DNA of 64,000 nucleotides, taken from assembly GCF_007829955.1 (NCBI RefSeq), contig NZ_VIWX01000002.1:124001-188000 (forward strand). The letters are read 5' to 3'. The translations under genes were made by a program, and so were the position numbers. The notes beneath the pieces were generated by a model, which was not told where the DNA came from, ran no database searches, and saw nothing but the letters and a program-made list of their open reading frames with translations. Shown here one piece after another: positions 54,462 to 62,388 of this stretch (positions within the stretch are counted from its first letter, which is position 1; each line of letters begins with the position of its first letter). The stretch is from Saccharopolyspora dendranthemae. Its GTDB lineage: Bacteria > Actinomycetota > Actinomycetes > Mycobacteriales > Pseudonocardiaceae.

Positions 54462-54983
54462 TCAGCGAGGGGCGATCGTCTCCCGCGCCCTGGTGGTCGC
54501 CATGATCGTCGCGGTGAGGAACTGGCGGACGGTTTCCCGCTGCTCGTCGCTGAAGTGGTCCCACACTCCGCTGAGCTCGCGCAGCAGCGGCTGGTAGAAC
54601 TCGCTGCCGATCTGCCTGGCCGTGTCGTGGATGTAGAGGTCGACCCTGCGGCGGTCGGTCTTGCTGTGCTCCCGGGTGATGTGCCCGAGGGATTCCAGCC
54701 GCTCCAGCAGAGTCGTGGTGGCCGATGCGCTCAGGTCCAGAGCGGCGGCGAGCCTGCTCGGAGTCATCGGGTCCTCGCGGCGGGCCGCTTCGAGGATCGC
54801 GACGAGCGCGTTGAGGTCCGTGCGGTAGAGGCCGTGGGCATTCCCGAAAAGGATGTTGAACCGGTCGAGCTCGACGTTGAGCGCTCTCAGCAGCACGCCC
54901 AGAGCGGCATCTCCGGCGGGACCGTGCGTGCTGCCGCGGCCCTGGGCCTCTTCGAGATCGTTCACGGCATCAGCATCGTGCAT
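54462..54983 (-). CDS. MarR-family transcriptional regulator
   Basis: 173 residues. The winged helix covers about 55-125: LYRTDLNALVAILEA, MTPSRLAAALDLSASATTTLLERLESLGHITRE, with the wing SKTDRRRVDLYIHD. It is placed between the dehydratase and the GMC oxidoreductase, all on the minus strand but with separate spacing. Ligand and targets unknown. Confidence 0.9.
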   Translation of the reverse strand: MHDADAVNDLEEAQGRGSTHGPAGDAALGVLLRALNVELDRFNILFGNAHGLYRTDLNALVAILEAARREDPMTPSRLAAALDLSASATTTLLERLESLGHITREHSKTDRRRVDLYIHDTARQIGSEFYQPLLRELSGVWDHFSDEQRETVRQFLTATIMATTRARETIAPR

Positions 54984-55082
54984 CGCTTAGCGCTGCGTTC
55001 GGCGGCCCCCTCCGTCCGCATGCTTCGATTGTCGAAAGAGCCTGCCGCTGAGTCCGAAACAGCGGTCACCGGCCCCGGCGAA

Positions 55083-55124
55083 TCGGCGCTCGTGGGGCGG
55101 GAAAGCGAACCCCACGAGCGCCGA
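55083..55124 (-). terminator. Terminator of the GMC oxidoreductase gene
   Basis: Perfect 15-bp stem, 55083-55097 with 55110-55124 (TCGGCGCTCGTGGGG), 12-nt loop, 28 bp past the stop. No U-tract. Confidence 0.75.
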
Positions 55125-55151
55125 CGAGCGTTCTTCAGCGGCAGCGTCCCG

Positions 55152-56759
55152 TCAGATCAGCGAAGCGCACATCTCGCCGATCATGTACGAGGGCGCGTTG
55201 GTGTTGCCGCCGGTGATGCTGGGCATGATGGACGCGTCGGCGACCCACAACCCGTCCACGCCGCGCACCTGCAGGTTCGGGTCGACGACCGCGCGTTCGT
55301 CCACGCCCATCCGGCAGGAGCCCACCGGGTGGTAGACGGAGTGGACGCGGGTCGGCAGCTCGCGGCGCAGCTCGGTCTCGTCGAAGTACTTCGGGCCGGG
55401 GCTGAGCTCCTCGGTCACGTCCTTGGCGATGGTCTTGTTCGCCATGATCTCCCGGATCATGCCCATCGCCTCGATCAGGAACTCGGTGTCGGCCGATTCG
55501 CTGAGGTAACCCGGGTCGATCACCGGCGAGGCCGTCGGATCGGTCGAGGCCAGGCGGACCTCGCCGCGGCTCTCCGGGTAGATCAGCGTCGGGAAGACCG
55601 TGAGCGCCGGTCGGGTGTCGGTCCGGTAGAGCTTGTCCTCGTCCTGGTTGGGAGTCGGGTAGCTCCACGGGATCGTGTGGATCTGCATGTCCGGCACGTC
55701 GCCCTTGGCGCGCGAGGTCTTGACGAACCCGACCGTCTCGAAGAGCGTTCTGCCCAGCCAGGACTCGCCGCTCTTGCCGAAGGTCTCCTTGAGCATCCCG
55801 GAAGCCATGTAGGCCGGGGTGGAGCGGTGCAGGGCCTTCTTGGTCACGAAGGTCATCGGCACGAACAGGTGGTCGTGCAGGTTCTGGCCCACCGGCAGGT
55901 CGGCCTTGACGTCGATGTCCATCTCCTTGAGGTGACCGGCGGGGCCGACACCGGAGAGCATGAGGATCTGCGGCGAACCGATGACACCGGCCGAGACGAC
56001 GACCCCGTTGGCCGACCGCAGGGTCTCCTTCCGCCCGCTCTTGGTGTCGATGATCTCCACACCGGTGGCGCGGCCGTTCTCGATGATCACCCGGGAGACG
56101 TGCACGTGGGTGCGCACCTGCAGCGACGGCAGGTCCCGGTTGGTCAGGTACCCGCGAGAGGAGCTGAAGCGCTTCCCCTTCTTGGCGCTCTGCTGGAAGA
56201 TGCTGACACCTTCCTGCGATTCGCCGTTGTAGTCCTCCACTCTCGGCACGCCGAGGGTCTCCTGCGTCGCGGCCATGAACTGCTCACCGGCGGGGGTGAT
56301 GTCCTTCTGCCGCGTGACCTCGATCGGACCGCCCTCGCCGCGCAGGTCGTTGGGGCCGTCCTCCCAGTTCTCCAGGCGCTTGAAGGCGGGCAGGACGTCG
56401 TCGTAGCTCCAGCCCTCGCAGCCCTCGGCGGCCCAGGAGTCGTAGTTGGCCTTGTTGCCGCGCACGAAGAGCATGCCGTTGACCGAGCTCGACCCGCCGA
56501 GGACCTTGCCCCGGGTCATCGGGATCTCGCGCTCGTGGGCGTGCTTCTGCGGGGTCGAGTACTGCTTCCAGGCCACCTGCTTCTTCAGCTGCGGCACGAC
56601 GTGCAGCACGGAGATCATGCCGGGAACGGTGACGGTGGGCAGGGTGTCCTTGCGGCCGGCTTCCAGCAGGAGCACCTTCGCGCCTCGTTCGGCCAGCCTG
56701 CTGGCCACGACGGATCCGGCGCTGCCAGCGCCCACGACGATGTAATCGGCATCGCTCAT
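55152..56759 (-). CDS. GMC-family FAD oxidoreductase (choline dehydrogenase-like)
   Basis: 535 residues. N-terminal FAD motif DYIVVGAGSAGSVVASRLAE, GMC signature RGKVLGGSSSVNGMLFVRG (about 83-101) and the catalytic His in VYHPVGSCRMG (about 470) with Asn/His partner in GGNTNAPSYM. These enzymes oxidise alcohols. ATG 56759 gives MSDADYIVV; a TTG at 56768 would add three residues. It follows an acetoacetate-decarboxylase-like gene by 49 bp and is probably co-transcribed with it. Confidence 0.9.
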   Translation of the reverse strand: MSDADYIVVGAGSAGSVVASRLAERGAKVLLLEAGRKDTLPTVTVPGMISVLHVVPQLKKQVAWKQYSTPQKHAHEREIPMTRGKVLGGSSSVNGMLFVRGNKANYDSWAAEGCEGWSYDDVLPAFKRLENWEDGPNDLRGEGGPIEVTRQKDITPAGEQFMAATQETLGVPRVEDYNGESQEGVSIFQQSAKKGKRFSSSRGYLTNRDLPSLQVRTHVHVSRVIIENGRATGVEIIDTKSGRKETLRSANGVVVSAGVIGSPQILMLSGVGPAGHLKEMDIDVKADLPVGQNLHDHLFVPMTFVTKKALHRSTPAYMASGMLKETFGKSGESWLGRTLFETVGFVKTSRAKGDVPDMQIHTIPWSYPTPNQDEDKLYRTDTRPALTVFPTLIYPESRGEVRLASTDPTASPVIDPGYLSESADTEFLIEAMGMIREIMANKTIAKDVTEELSPGPKYFDETELRRELPTRVHSVYHPVGSCRMGVDERAVVDPNLQVRGVDGLWVADASIMPSITGGNTNAPSYMIGEMCASLI

Positions 56760-56808
56760 CTTCTTCAACTACTCCAGTGGTCGCCGTTGACTGCTCCGGT
56801 CCGCGTGA

Positions 56809-57531
56809 TCACGAACGGCTGGAAATCCTCATCGCGTCGGCGAACTGCATCTTCAGATCGCCGATGTGGTTGGTGAACAGTGCTTTTCGGGGAAATCCGA
56901 GTCGTCGCAGGTCGTTGCTGATCGGATGGTCGCCGAGTTCGATCCGCGCACCGCCGGGACGCATCCGCGTGCCGCCGGCGCGCATCGTCCACGGGGTTCG
57001 CCGCAGGACGTCGTCGCGGTGGGTGTAGGCGTCGAGGGTCATCGCGCCCATCGCCGAGGGGGCGGGGACGCCGCGCGCGAAGTCCAGCGCGACGACCTCC
57101 CGCTCGTCGAGCCGGACCTCGCAGCGGGTGCGGTTCCCGCTGGTGCTGACGTCGATGGCGGCCATCTCCTTGGGGAATCCCCAGATGGTCTGGCCGGCTT
57201 CGCAGGTGAAGGTCTGGTCGACCGGCAGCCAGTGGATGAACACGCCGGTGGAGCCGCGCACTCCGGGCTGCCTGCACATCAGCGCGACCAGGAACTCGTG
57301 GTACTGACCGAGATCGCAGTCGAGGTAGTGGATGAAGCCCAGCGTCGCGGGAACGCGGCCGGGCAGCGGTGTCACCGGCTCCAGCCCGACGGCGGCGAGG
57401 GTGTCGCGCGCGGGCCCGGCGGGCACCAGGAACTGGGCGGTGATGCCGGTCGCCGAGCGCACCTCGACGGGCATCCGCACCTGTTCGCCCTGCACCTCGT
57501 GCACGGAGTTCGTGAGGGGCCTGTCCTGCAC
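56809..57531 (-). CDS. Acetoacetate decarboxylase-like protein
   Basis: 240 residues. The signature IWGFPKEMAAIDV (about residues 116-128) contains the Schiff-base Lys of the ADC superfamily, preceded by CQQPGVRG-like inner-core sequence. Many ADC-like proteins are not acetoacetate decarboxylases but lyases or hydratases of ketone substrates. GTG 57531 has AGGTGAG. It is first of a probable two-gene operon with the GMC oxidoreductase; an alcohol-to-ketone-to-product sequence is a reasonable inference. Confidence 0.8.
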   Translation of the reverse strand: MQDRPLTNSVHEVQGEQVRMPVEVRSATGITAQFLVPAGPARDTLAAVGLEPVTPLPGRVPATLGFIHYLDCDLGQYHEFLVALMCRQPGVRGSTGVFIHWLPVDQTFTCEAGQTIWGFPKEMAAIDVSTSGNRTRCEVRLDEREVVALDFARGVPAPSAMGAMTLDAYTHRDDVLRRTPWTMRAGGTRMRPGGARIELGDHPISNDLRRLGFPRKALFTNHIGDLKMQFADAMRISSRS

Positions 57532-57593
57532 CGCTCACCTGCCCTTCATCCCGTGCCGGTACGTCCTCGGGCGACCATCGCCGAGACGACAGT

Positions 57594-57625
57594 CATACAG
57601 ATAATGGTTTTGTGTATGTCCACAA
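57594..57625. promoter_or_regulatory. Operator candidates upstream of the ADC-like gene
   Basis: CATACA-N13-TGTATG (57594-57618) overlaps TTGTG-N6-CACAA (57610-57625). Both lie in the 116-bp AT-richer gap between the ADC-like gene and the AraC-type regulator gene. Regulator not identified. Confidence 0.45.
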
Positions 57626-57647
57626 GTCAAGGGCTTGATTCCGCGGC

Positions 57648-58568
57648 TCAACTCCGCGAGGCGGCCTCGCGTGCGCGGATGCGGTGCAGCATGCGCCCGT
57701 CGGCGAACCCGGCGGCCCGCGCGGCGGACTCGGCGGTGGCACCTCTGCCGATCAGGTGATCAGCGCGTTCGAGGCGGAGAACCTGCTGGTAGCGCAGCGG
57801 TGTCAAGCCGGTGGCCTTGCTGAAGGAGCGGGTGAGGGTGCGTTCGCTGACGCCCGCGCCGGTGGCGAGCTCGCTGAGCAGCAGCGGCTCGGTGAAGCGG
57901 GCGTCGATGACGTCCTGAACCCGGTGCACGGCGTCGTCGAGATGCGCCCGGTGCCGCAACATGGCGCTGGCCTGCTGCTCGTCGCCGTTCCGGCGTGCGT
58001 AGACCACCATCTCCCTGGCCACGCGCGCCGCTTCGCCGGGTCCGCACTCCTCGGCCAGCAGGTGCAGGGCCAGGTCGATGCCGCTGGCGATGCCCGCCGA
58101 GGTCACCACCCCGCCGTCGGACACGAACAGCACGTCGCGCACCACCGACGCGGCGGGGTGGCGGCGAGCCAGCTCGTCCTGGAGCTCGTGGTGGGTGGTG
58201 CAGCGACGGCCATCGAGCAGTGTCGCCTGGCCCAGGACGTCCGCGCCCGAGCACACGCTCGCGATCGTCCCGCCGGAACCGTGGTGCTCCCGCAGCTTCT
58301 GCGCGGTCGCCGAGTGCAGCCGGGGCCAGCGGGGCGGGTCGGGCACCCGCGAACCCGGGACCAGCACGAGGTCGTCGGCGGTGAGGTCGGGCCAGTCGCG
58401 CTCAGCGCGCAGGGGCAGTCCCTGCGCGCTGAGCACCTCGCCGTGCTGGGAGACGTAGTCGAGCTCGTAGTCGTGCCCGAGATCGGCAGCCGTCGAGAAC
58501 ACCTGCGCCGGGCCGGCGAGGTCCAGCAGGTGCAGTCCCGGCATCAGCAGGAAGACAACACGGCTCAC
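57648..58568 (-). CDS. GlxA-type AraC regulator with DJ-1/PfpI domain
   Basis: 306 residues. The N-terminal DJ-1/PfpI-like domain (about 1-165, VVFLLMPGLHLLDLAGPAQVF, ASVCSGADVLGQA with the nucleophile-elbow Cys) is fused to two AraC helix-turn-helix motifs (about 215-300, LLLSELATGAGVSERTLTRSFSKATG). Such GlxA-like activators often control nearby catabolic genes. GTG 58568 is 7 bp after the isochorismatase stop. The gene directly downstream is the ADC-like/GMC pair, the most likely target. Confidence 0.9.
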   Translation of the reverse strand: MSRVVFLLMPGLHLLDLAGPAQVFSTAADLGHDYELDYVSQHGEVLSAQGLPLRAERDWPDLTADDLVLVPGSRVPDPPRWPRLHSATAQKLREHHGSGGTIASVCSGADVLGQATLLDGRRCTTHHELQDELARRHPAASVVRDVLFVSDGGVVTSAGIASGIDLALHLLAEECGPGEAARVAREMVVYARRNGDEQQASAMLRHRAHLDDAVHRVQDVIDARFTEPLLLSELATGAGVSERTLTRSFSKATGLTPLRYQQVLRLERADHLIGRGATAESAARAAGFADGRMLHRIRAREAASRS

Positions 58569-58575
58569 GATCCGG

Positions 58576-59163
58576 TCAGCCTACTCCGGTGACCTCCGCG
58601 ACCGTGCGGATCGACGCGAACCGGCCGGACAGGGCGTACTCGGTGCGCGCGATGATCTCCGCCGGGTGCAGCGTCAGCGGATCGGCCAGCACGTCGGCCA
58701 CGCTGCGATCGGCGGGGGCGTCGCGGTGCGCGACGGGGTTGGTCGCGGTCGCCTCGGTGATGAACGAGACGTCGTAGCCCAGGTCCGAGGCGACGCGGGC
58801 GGTCGTCTCGCAGCACTGCTCGGTGCGGATCCCGCACACGGCGAGTTCGCGCACACCCCGCCGCGTCAAGGTCTGATCGAGGTTCGTGCTGGTGAAGGCG
58901 TTGTGCGAGGTCTTGACCACGGTCGGTTCGCCCTCGGCGGGGGCGAGGCCGTCCAGCAGTCGCAGGTGTCCGTTGACCGGATCGAATGCGCCGCCCGAAC
59001 CGGGCTCGCTGTGCAGCATCCACACCACGAGGTCCCCTTCGGCTCGGGCGTGCTCGACGAGACGGGAAACAGGTTCTGCGACATCGGGATCGGACATGGC
59101 CGACCACATCGGCAGCTGACGGAAGGACTCTTGGACGTCGATGACGAGAAGTGCTCTGCTCAC
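58576..59163 (-). CDS. Isochorismatase-family cysteine hydrolase
   Basis: 195 residues. The catalytic triad: Asp9 in LLVIDVQESF, Lys in VVKTSHNAF (about residue 84) and Cys in GIRTEQCCETTAR (about 116). Family members hydrolyse isochorismate, nicotinamide or N-carbamoyl compounds. GTG 59163 starts it. It forms a two-gene operon with the GlxA-type regulator (7-bp gap), an arrangement often seen and of unknown purpose. Confidence 0.88.
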   Translation of the reverse strand: MSRALLVIDVQESFRQLPMWSAMSDPDVAEPVSRLVEHARAEGDLVVWMLHSEPGSGGAFDPVNGHLRLLDGLAPAEGEPTVVKTSHNAFTSTNLDQTLTRRGVRELAVCGIRTEQCCETTARVASDLGYDVSFITEATATNPVAHRDAPADRSVADVLADPLTLHPAEIIARTEYALSGRFASIRTVAEVTGVG

Positions 59164-59231
59164 ACCGCAATCCTCGGACAGGTCGGCCCCGGCGAGAAGG
59201 CACGATCAGGCCTTGCTCCCGCACGATCCGG

Positions 59232-59471
59232 TCAGCGACCGCGGGTGCTGTGGCGGTCCTTGAGGATCTGGTGGCACTCCGGGCAGGTGGGGAAGCAGAT
59301 CCAGTCCACCTCGGACGGTTCGGCCATGGGGGTTTCGATTCCGCAGACCGCTGTTTCGGACGGCGTGCCGAGCCATCGGGCGCCGGGGAAGGCGTGGCGG
59401 ACGCCGCCGCGGCCGGAGGCTTCGGGGATCGGCAGCCAGTAGTGGCGCGCGATTCGGGCATCGGAGGACAC
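59232..59471 (-). CDS. Small zinc-ribbon-like protein
   Basis: 79 residues. Cys residues in AVCGIE and WICFPTCPECHQIL suggest a metal site (CPEC plus two more Cys and a His). The rest, beginning SSDARIARHYWLPIPEASGRGG, is not a family I can name. GTG 59471 is chosen: AGAAGGGA lies about 9 nt before it and no ATG precedes the Cys motifs. It is divergent from an XRE regulator gene, with 211 bp between. Confidence 0.65.
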   Translation of the reverse strand: MSSDARIARHYWLPIPEASGRGGVRHAFPGARWLGTPSETAVCGIETPMAEPSEVDWICFPTCPECHQILKDRHSTRGR

Positions 59472-59682
59472 CGGGTGGTCCCTTCTCGTCGGGTGAGTGG
59501 GCTCGGTCGGCGGCAGCGGGACGGGGAAGGGGGTGCCGCCGACCGAGTTGCCGAGAACATCGGCAGAAGGGCCGGTGAATGTAGGAGTCCTAACGTAGTT
59601 TCGCTCGAAAGGGGGCTCTTCTCCGAGGCGGCGGCGATCGATACTGATCACGAACCGCTCGCATCCCGGAGGCACCGTCCCG

Positions 59683-60546
59683 ATGGTCATGACCCCGACC
59701 GTTCGCCGACTCCTGCTGTCCAACGAGCTCACGCGATTGCGCGAGCGAGCGGGCGTCGATCCGGAGAAGGCCGCCCAGCACCTCGGATGCCGGACCAGCA
59801 AGATCAGCCGGATCGAGCTCGCGCAGAGCAGCATCCAGGCCGGTGACGTCAAGCTCCTCGGCGAGCTCTACGGAGCCGATGCCGACCACGCGGAAGTCCT
59901 GCTCGACCTGGCGCGCGGCCAGAACCAGCGCGGCAGGTGGACCGGCTACCGCGCCGTCTACCCGGACTGGTTCCGCCTGTTCGTCGAGCTGGAACGCGAT
60001 GCCGCAGCGCTCAAGTCGGTCGAGGTCGAAGTCATCCCCGGACTCCTCCAGACGGAGAACTACATCCAGGCTCTGCTGGAGGGGAGTCAGCCCGGTGGTC
60101 GTGAGGACAACCTCGAAAGCCGCGTGTTGGCGCGCAAGGAACGTCAGAGCGTGTTCACCAGGCAGGACCGGCCGCAACTCTCGTTCGTGCTCTCCGAATC
60201 GTGCGTGCGCAGGAACATCGGTGGACCCGAGGTGATGCGCGAGCAGCTGAGTCACCTCGCGGACATGGCGCGACGTCGCAACGTGCAGATTCAGATCCTG
60301 CCGTTCAACGCCCGGACCTATGCCGGTCAAGTCGCGTATCGATTCACCCTGCTCAACATCCCGGCCTCAGGCGTCACCGCGCCGCTCGACTTCGTCTACG
60401 TCGAATCGCATGACGACGCTCAATACCTCGACGCCCACGATGCTGTGACTTCCTACGGGAGCTTGTGGGGTCGACTGCAGGCTGCCGCGCTCGGGCCGGT
60501 GGAGTCACGCGAGTTCATCGCCGAGGTGGCGGAACAGATGAGGTGA
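59683..60546 (+). CDS. XRE-family regulator with DUF5753-type ligand domain
   Basis: 287 residues. The N-terminal helix-turn-helix (about 10-65, LSNELTRLRERAGVDPEKAAQHLGCRTSKISRIE is the recognisable Cro/C1 pattern across two helices). The remainder is the DUF5753 domain (IPGLLQTENYIQALL, QLSFVLSESCVRR, VQIQILPFNARTYAG, DFVYVES). Such regulators are abundant in streptomycetes and pseudonocardia, nearly always next to a small DUF397 protein. ATG 59683 has GGAGG at 10 nt. Confidence 0.92.
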   Translation: MVMTPTVRRLLLSNELTRLRERAGVDPEKAAQHLGCRTSKISRIELAQSSIQAGDVKLLGELYGADADHAEVLLDLARGQNQRGRWTGYRAVYPDWFRLFVELERDAAALKSVEVEVIPGLLQTENYIQALLEGSQPGGREDNLESRVLARKERQSVFTRQDRPQLSFVLSESCVRRNIGGPEVMREQLSHLADMARRRNVQIQILPFNARTYAGQVAYRFTLLNIPASGVTAPLDFVYVESHDDAQYLDAHDAVTSYGSLWGRLQAAALGPVESREFIAEVAEQMR

Positions 60547-60565
60547 GGACACGAGAGGGGCATCG

Positions 60566-60781
60566 ATGGGAAACCACGCCGGTCAACATGCGTCCGTGCG
60601 GTGGGTCAAGAGCAGCTACAGCTCCGGTGACGCGCAGTGCGTCGAGACCGCTGTCGTCGCGGGCGGACGTCTTGTGCGGGACAGCAAGCTCGGCGACGCC
60701 AGCCCGGTGCTGGCGGTGAGCGCCGGTGAGTGGTCGTCGTTCACCGCGAAGCTCAAGTCGGGCGGCTTAGACCAGGCCTGA
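60566..60781 (+). CDS. DUF397 protein
   Basis: 71 residues. Core motifs: WVKSSYSSGDAQCVETAVV, VRDSKLGDASPVLAVSAGEW and FTAKLK. Its partner is the XRE-DUF5753 gene 19 bp upstream. DUF397 proteins such as those of the BldB/AbaA-linked sets act with their XRE partners in development and antibiotic control in streptomycetes; here the role is inferred by pairing only. Confidence 0.92.
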   Translation: MGNHAGQHASVRWVKSSYSSGDAQCVETAVVAGGRLVRDSKLGDASPVLAVSAGEWSSFTAKLKSGGLDQA

Positions 60782-60790
60782 CCTCGGCGG

Positions 60791-60824
60791 CGAGTGCCCC
60801 TCCACCTGCGAGGAGGGGCACTCG
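60791..60824 (+). terminator. Terminator of the XRE-DUF397 operon
   Basis: CGAGTGCCCCTCC (60791-60803) pairs perfectly with 60812-60824, loop ACCTGCGA, ten bases after the stop. No U-tract. Confidence 0.75.
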
Positions 60825-60829
60825 TCCTC

Positions 60830-60861
60830 GTCGGGGAAGTTTTCATGAAAACTTCCCCGAC
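60830..60861. repeat. 32-bp perfect palindrome
   Basis: Every base from 60830 to 60861 pairs with its mirror partner; the centre is TTTTCATGAAAA and the flanks are GGGGAAG/CTTCCCC. It lies 6 bp after the DUF397 terminator and 9 bp before the thioesterase stop on the other strand. It may terminate the thioesterase transcript or be a dimer-binding site. Confidence 0.9.
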
Positions 60862-60870
60862 CCACGAGGG

Positions 60871-61674
60871 TCAGGCCATCGGCGGGGTCGCCACCGCGGT
60901 CACGGTGCAGTAGCCGAAGGGCCCCTCAGGGTCGTGGAACGTCGTGGATCCCGTCGCCACGCCGGTGTGGCTGAGGTGGCCGGTGGCCTCCATCCCGATC
61001 TCCGGTGTGGTGGGCATCCGGCTGAGCGTGAGGGTGTAGTCGGCGTTGATGAAGCCCAGGGACCCGCTTTCGGGCATGTTGGCCAGCGGACTCGCGAAGT
61101 CGGCCGCGGTGGCGGTCCGGACGAAGGGCGTCATGGGTTCGCCCGCGACCAGCTCGTGGGTGTCGCGCACCCAGGCGCGGCGGGCTCCCGCCTGGGACCA
61201 GTCGGTGGTGGCCCCGGCCTCGTCGAGCATCCAGATGTCGAACGGCGGTTCCCACTGGCCCGACGAGACCGGCGGCGGACCGAGCTCGGCGACCACCGGC
61301 ATCGACCACGACGGGGTCGTCGGGACCTCGCCCGCGGGCTGATCGCCCTTGCGGAGCAGGACCGCGCTGGCGCGGGCGACGGCCTTGTCCCCGGCGTAGA
61401 CCGTGGCGTCGGCGACCCGGATGCGTCGCCCGTCGCGAACCCGGTGGGTTTCCACGCGGACCGGGTCGAGCTGGGCGCTGCGGAACAAGTCCACCGTCAG
61501 CCGGGCGAACTGGAGGTCCTCCGCGCCGTGCTCCAGCTCCAGCGACCTGGCCAGCAGGCCGCCGAACAGCCGTCCGTGCATCATCTGCGGTGACCACGGA
61601 CTGCTCGCGTGCTTGGCCGGGACCAGCAGGTTCCCGTCGGGGTGGAAGAACGGCTCACCGGGGATGTCGACCAT
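60871..61674 (-). CDS. Acyl-CoA thioesterase-like double hot-dog protein
   Basis: 267 residues with two hot-dog repeats (FGGLLARSLELEHG with LTVDLFRSAQLDPVRVETHRVRDGRRI, and SLGFINADYTLTLSRMP with EIGMEATGHLSHTGVATGSTTFHD). It fits the TesB/4HBT_3-type family of actinobacterial thioesterases that release fatty acids from CoA. The family's Asp (first repeat) appears as FINAD in the second. ATG 61674 is used. The gene is next to a terminator-like palindrome at its 3' end. Confidence 0.85.
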   Translation of the reverse strand: MVDIPGEPFFHPDGNLLVPAKHASSPWSPQMMHGRLFGGLLARSLELEHGAEDLQFARLTVDLFRSAQLDPVRVETHRVRDGRRIRVADATVYAGDKAVARASAVLLRKGDQPAGEVPTTPSWSMPVVAELGPPPVSSGQWEPPFDIWMLDEAGATTDWSQAGARRAWVRDTHELVAGEPMTPFVRTATAADFASPLANMPESGSLGFINADYTLTLSRMPTTPEIGMEATGHLSHTGVATGSTTFHDPEGPFGYCTVTAVATPPMA

Positions 61675-61705
61675 GCGCGGAGTCTAGAACGCCGGACGAC
61701 CGCGC

Positions 61706-62194
61706 TCAGCCGCGCGGTTTGGCGAAGGTGGACGCGCAGGTCCAGGACTCCGCCGCGTCCGCCCAGGCCCGCTCGCTGCTCAGCAGCGCCACCGCCGAGG
61801 TCTTGAGCTCCACGGATTCGCCGGTCAGCAGGTGGACCAGGTCTTCCAGGCCGGGGTTGTGCCCGACGATCGCGGCAGTCATCGCCGTCACCGGCAGTTC
61901 GCGCACGAGGGAGAGCAGCTCGTGCGCCGTGGCGTCGTAGACGCGCTCGTCGAGGCTGACCTGCGGGCCCGCCGGGATGTTCGCGCCCGCCAGCTCCCAG
62001 GTCTCGCGGGTGCGCAGGGCAGGTGAGCAGCGCACGACCTCGATCGCGTAGGCGTTGTCGCGCAGCCAGCGGCCCACGGCCGGGGCATCGCGACGCCCGC
62101 GCTCGGTCAGCGGCCGGTCGAAGTCCTCGACACCGTCCGGGTGCGCCGACTTCGCGTGCCGGACCAAGATCAGCTTCCGCCGCGCGTTCGTCAT
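61706..62194 (-). CDS. SixA-type histidine phosphatase
   Basis: 162 residues. The RHG-type motif is LILVRHAKSAHPDG (catalytic His), with DFDRPLTERGRRDAP and IVGHNPGLED (second His). SixA removes phosphate from His-containing phosphotransfer domains; in actinobacteria the family is broad and may act on small phosphates. ATG 62194 gives MTNARRKLI, which is preferred over upstream in-frame codons. It lies 31 bp downstream of the thioesterase start, same strand. Confidence 0.88.
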   Translation of the reverse strand: MTNARRKLILVRHAKSAHPDGVEDFDRPLTERGRRDAPAVGRWLRDNAYAIEVVRCSPALRTRETWELAGANIPAGPQVSLDERVYDATAHELLSLVRELPVTAMTAAIVGHNPGLEDLVHLLTGESVELKTSAVALLSSERAWADAAESWTCASTFAKPRG

Positions 62195-62352
62195 GTCACG
62201 TCCTACGAGCTCGCCGTTGAATCGGCACCACAGTACCCAACGCGCACGTGCTTCCGCCCCGTGGAAGGCGCTCGATGTTCGCAGGTAGCAGGTCTTCACC
62301 GTGCGTTGGCCGCGTGTTCGGACCGGGCCGGCCCGCTCTACTGTGGACCGAT

Positions 62353-62385
62353 CCGTGGTGCCCCGGCGAGACCGGGGCACCACGG
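62353..62385 (-). terminator. Terminator of the phoD gene
   Basis: CCGTGGTGCCCCGG (62353-62366) pairs perfectly with 62372-62385, loop CGAGA, 3 bp past the phoD stop. No U-tract. Confidence 0.85.
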
Positions 62386-62388
62386 TCG

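Noticed and set aside
54354..56876. 840-codon plus-strand frame across marR and the GMC gene.
   Set aside because: Antisense shadow of the GMC oxidoreductase, whose catalytic motifs are clear.
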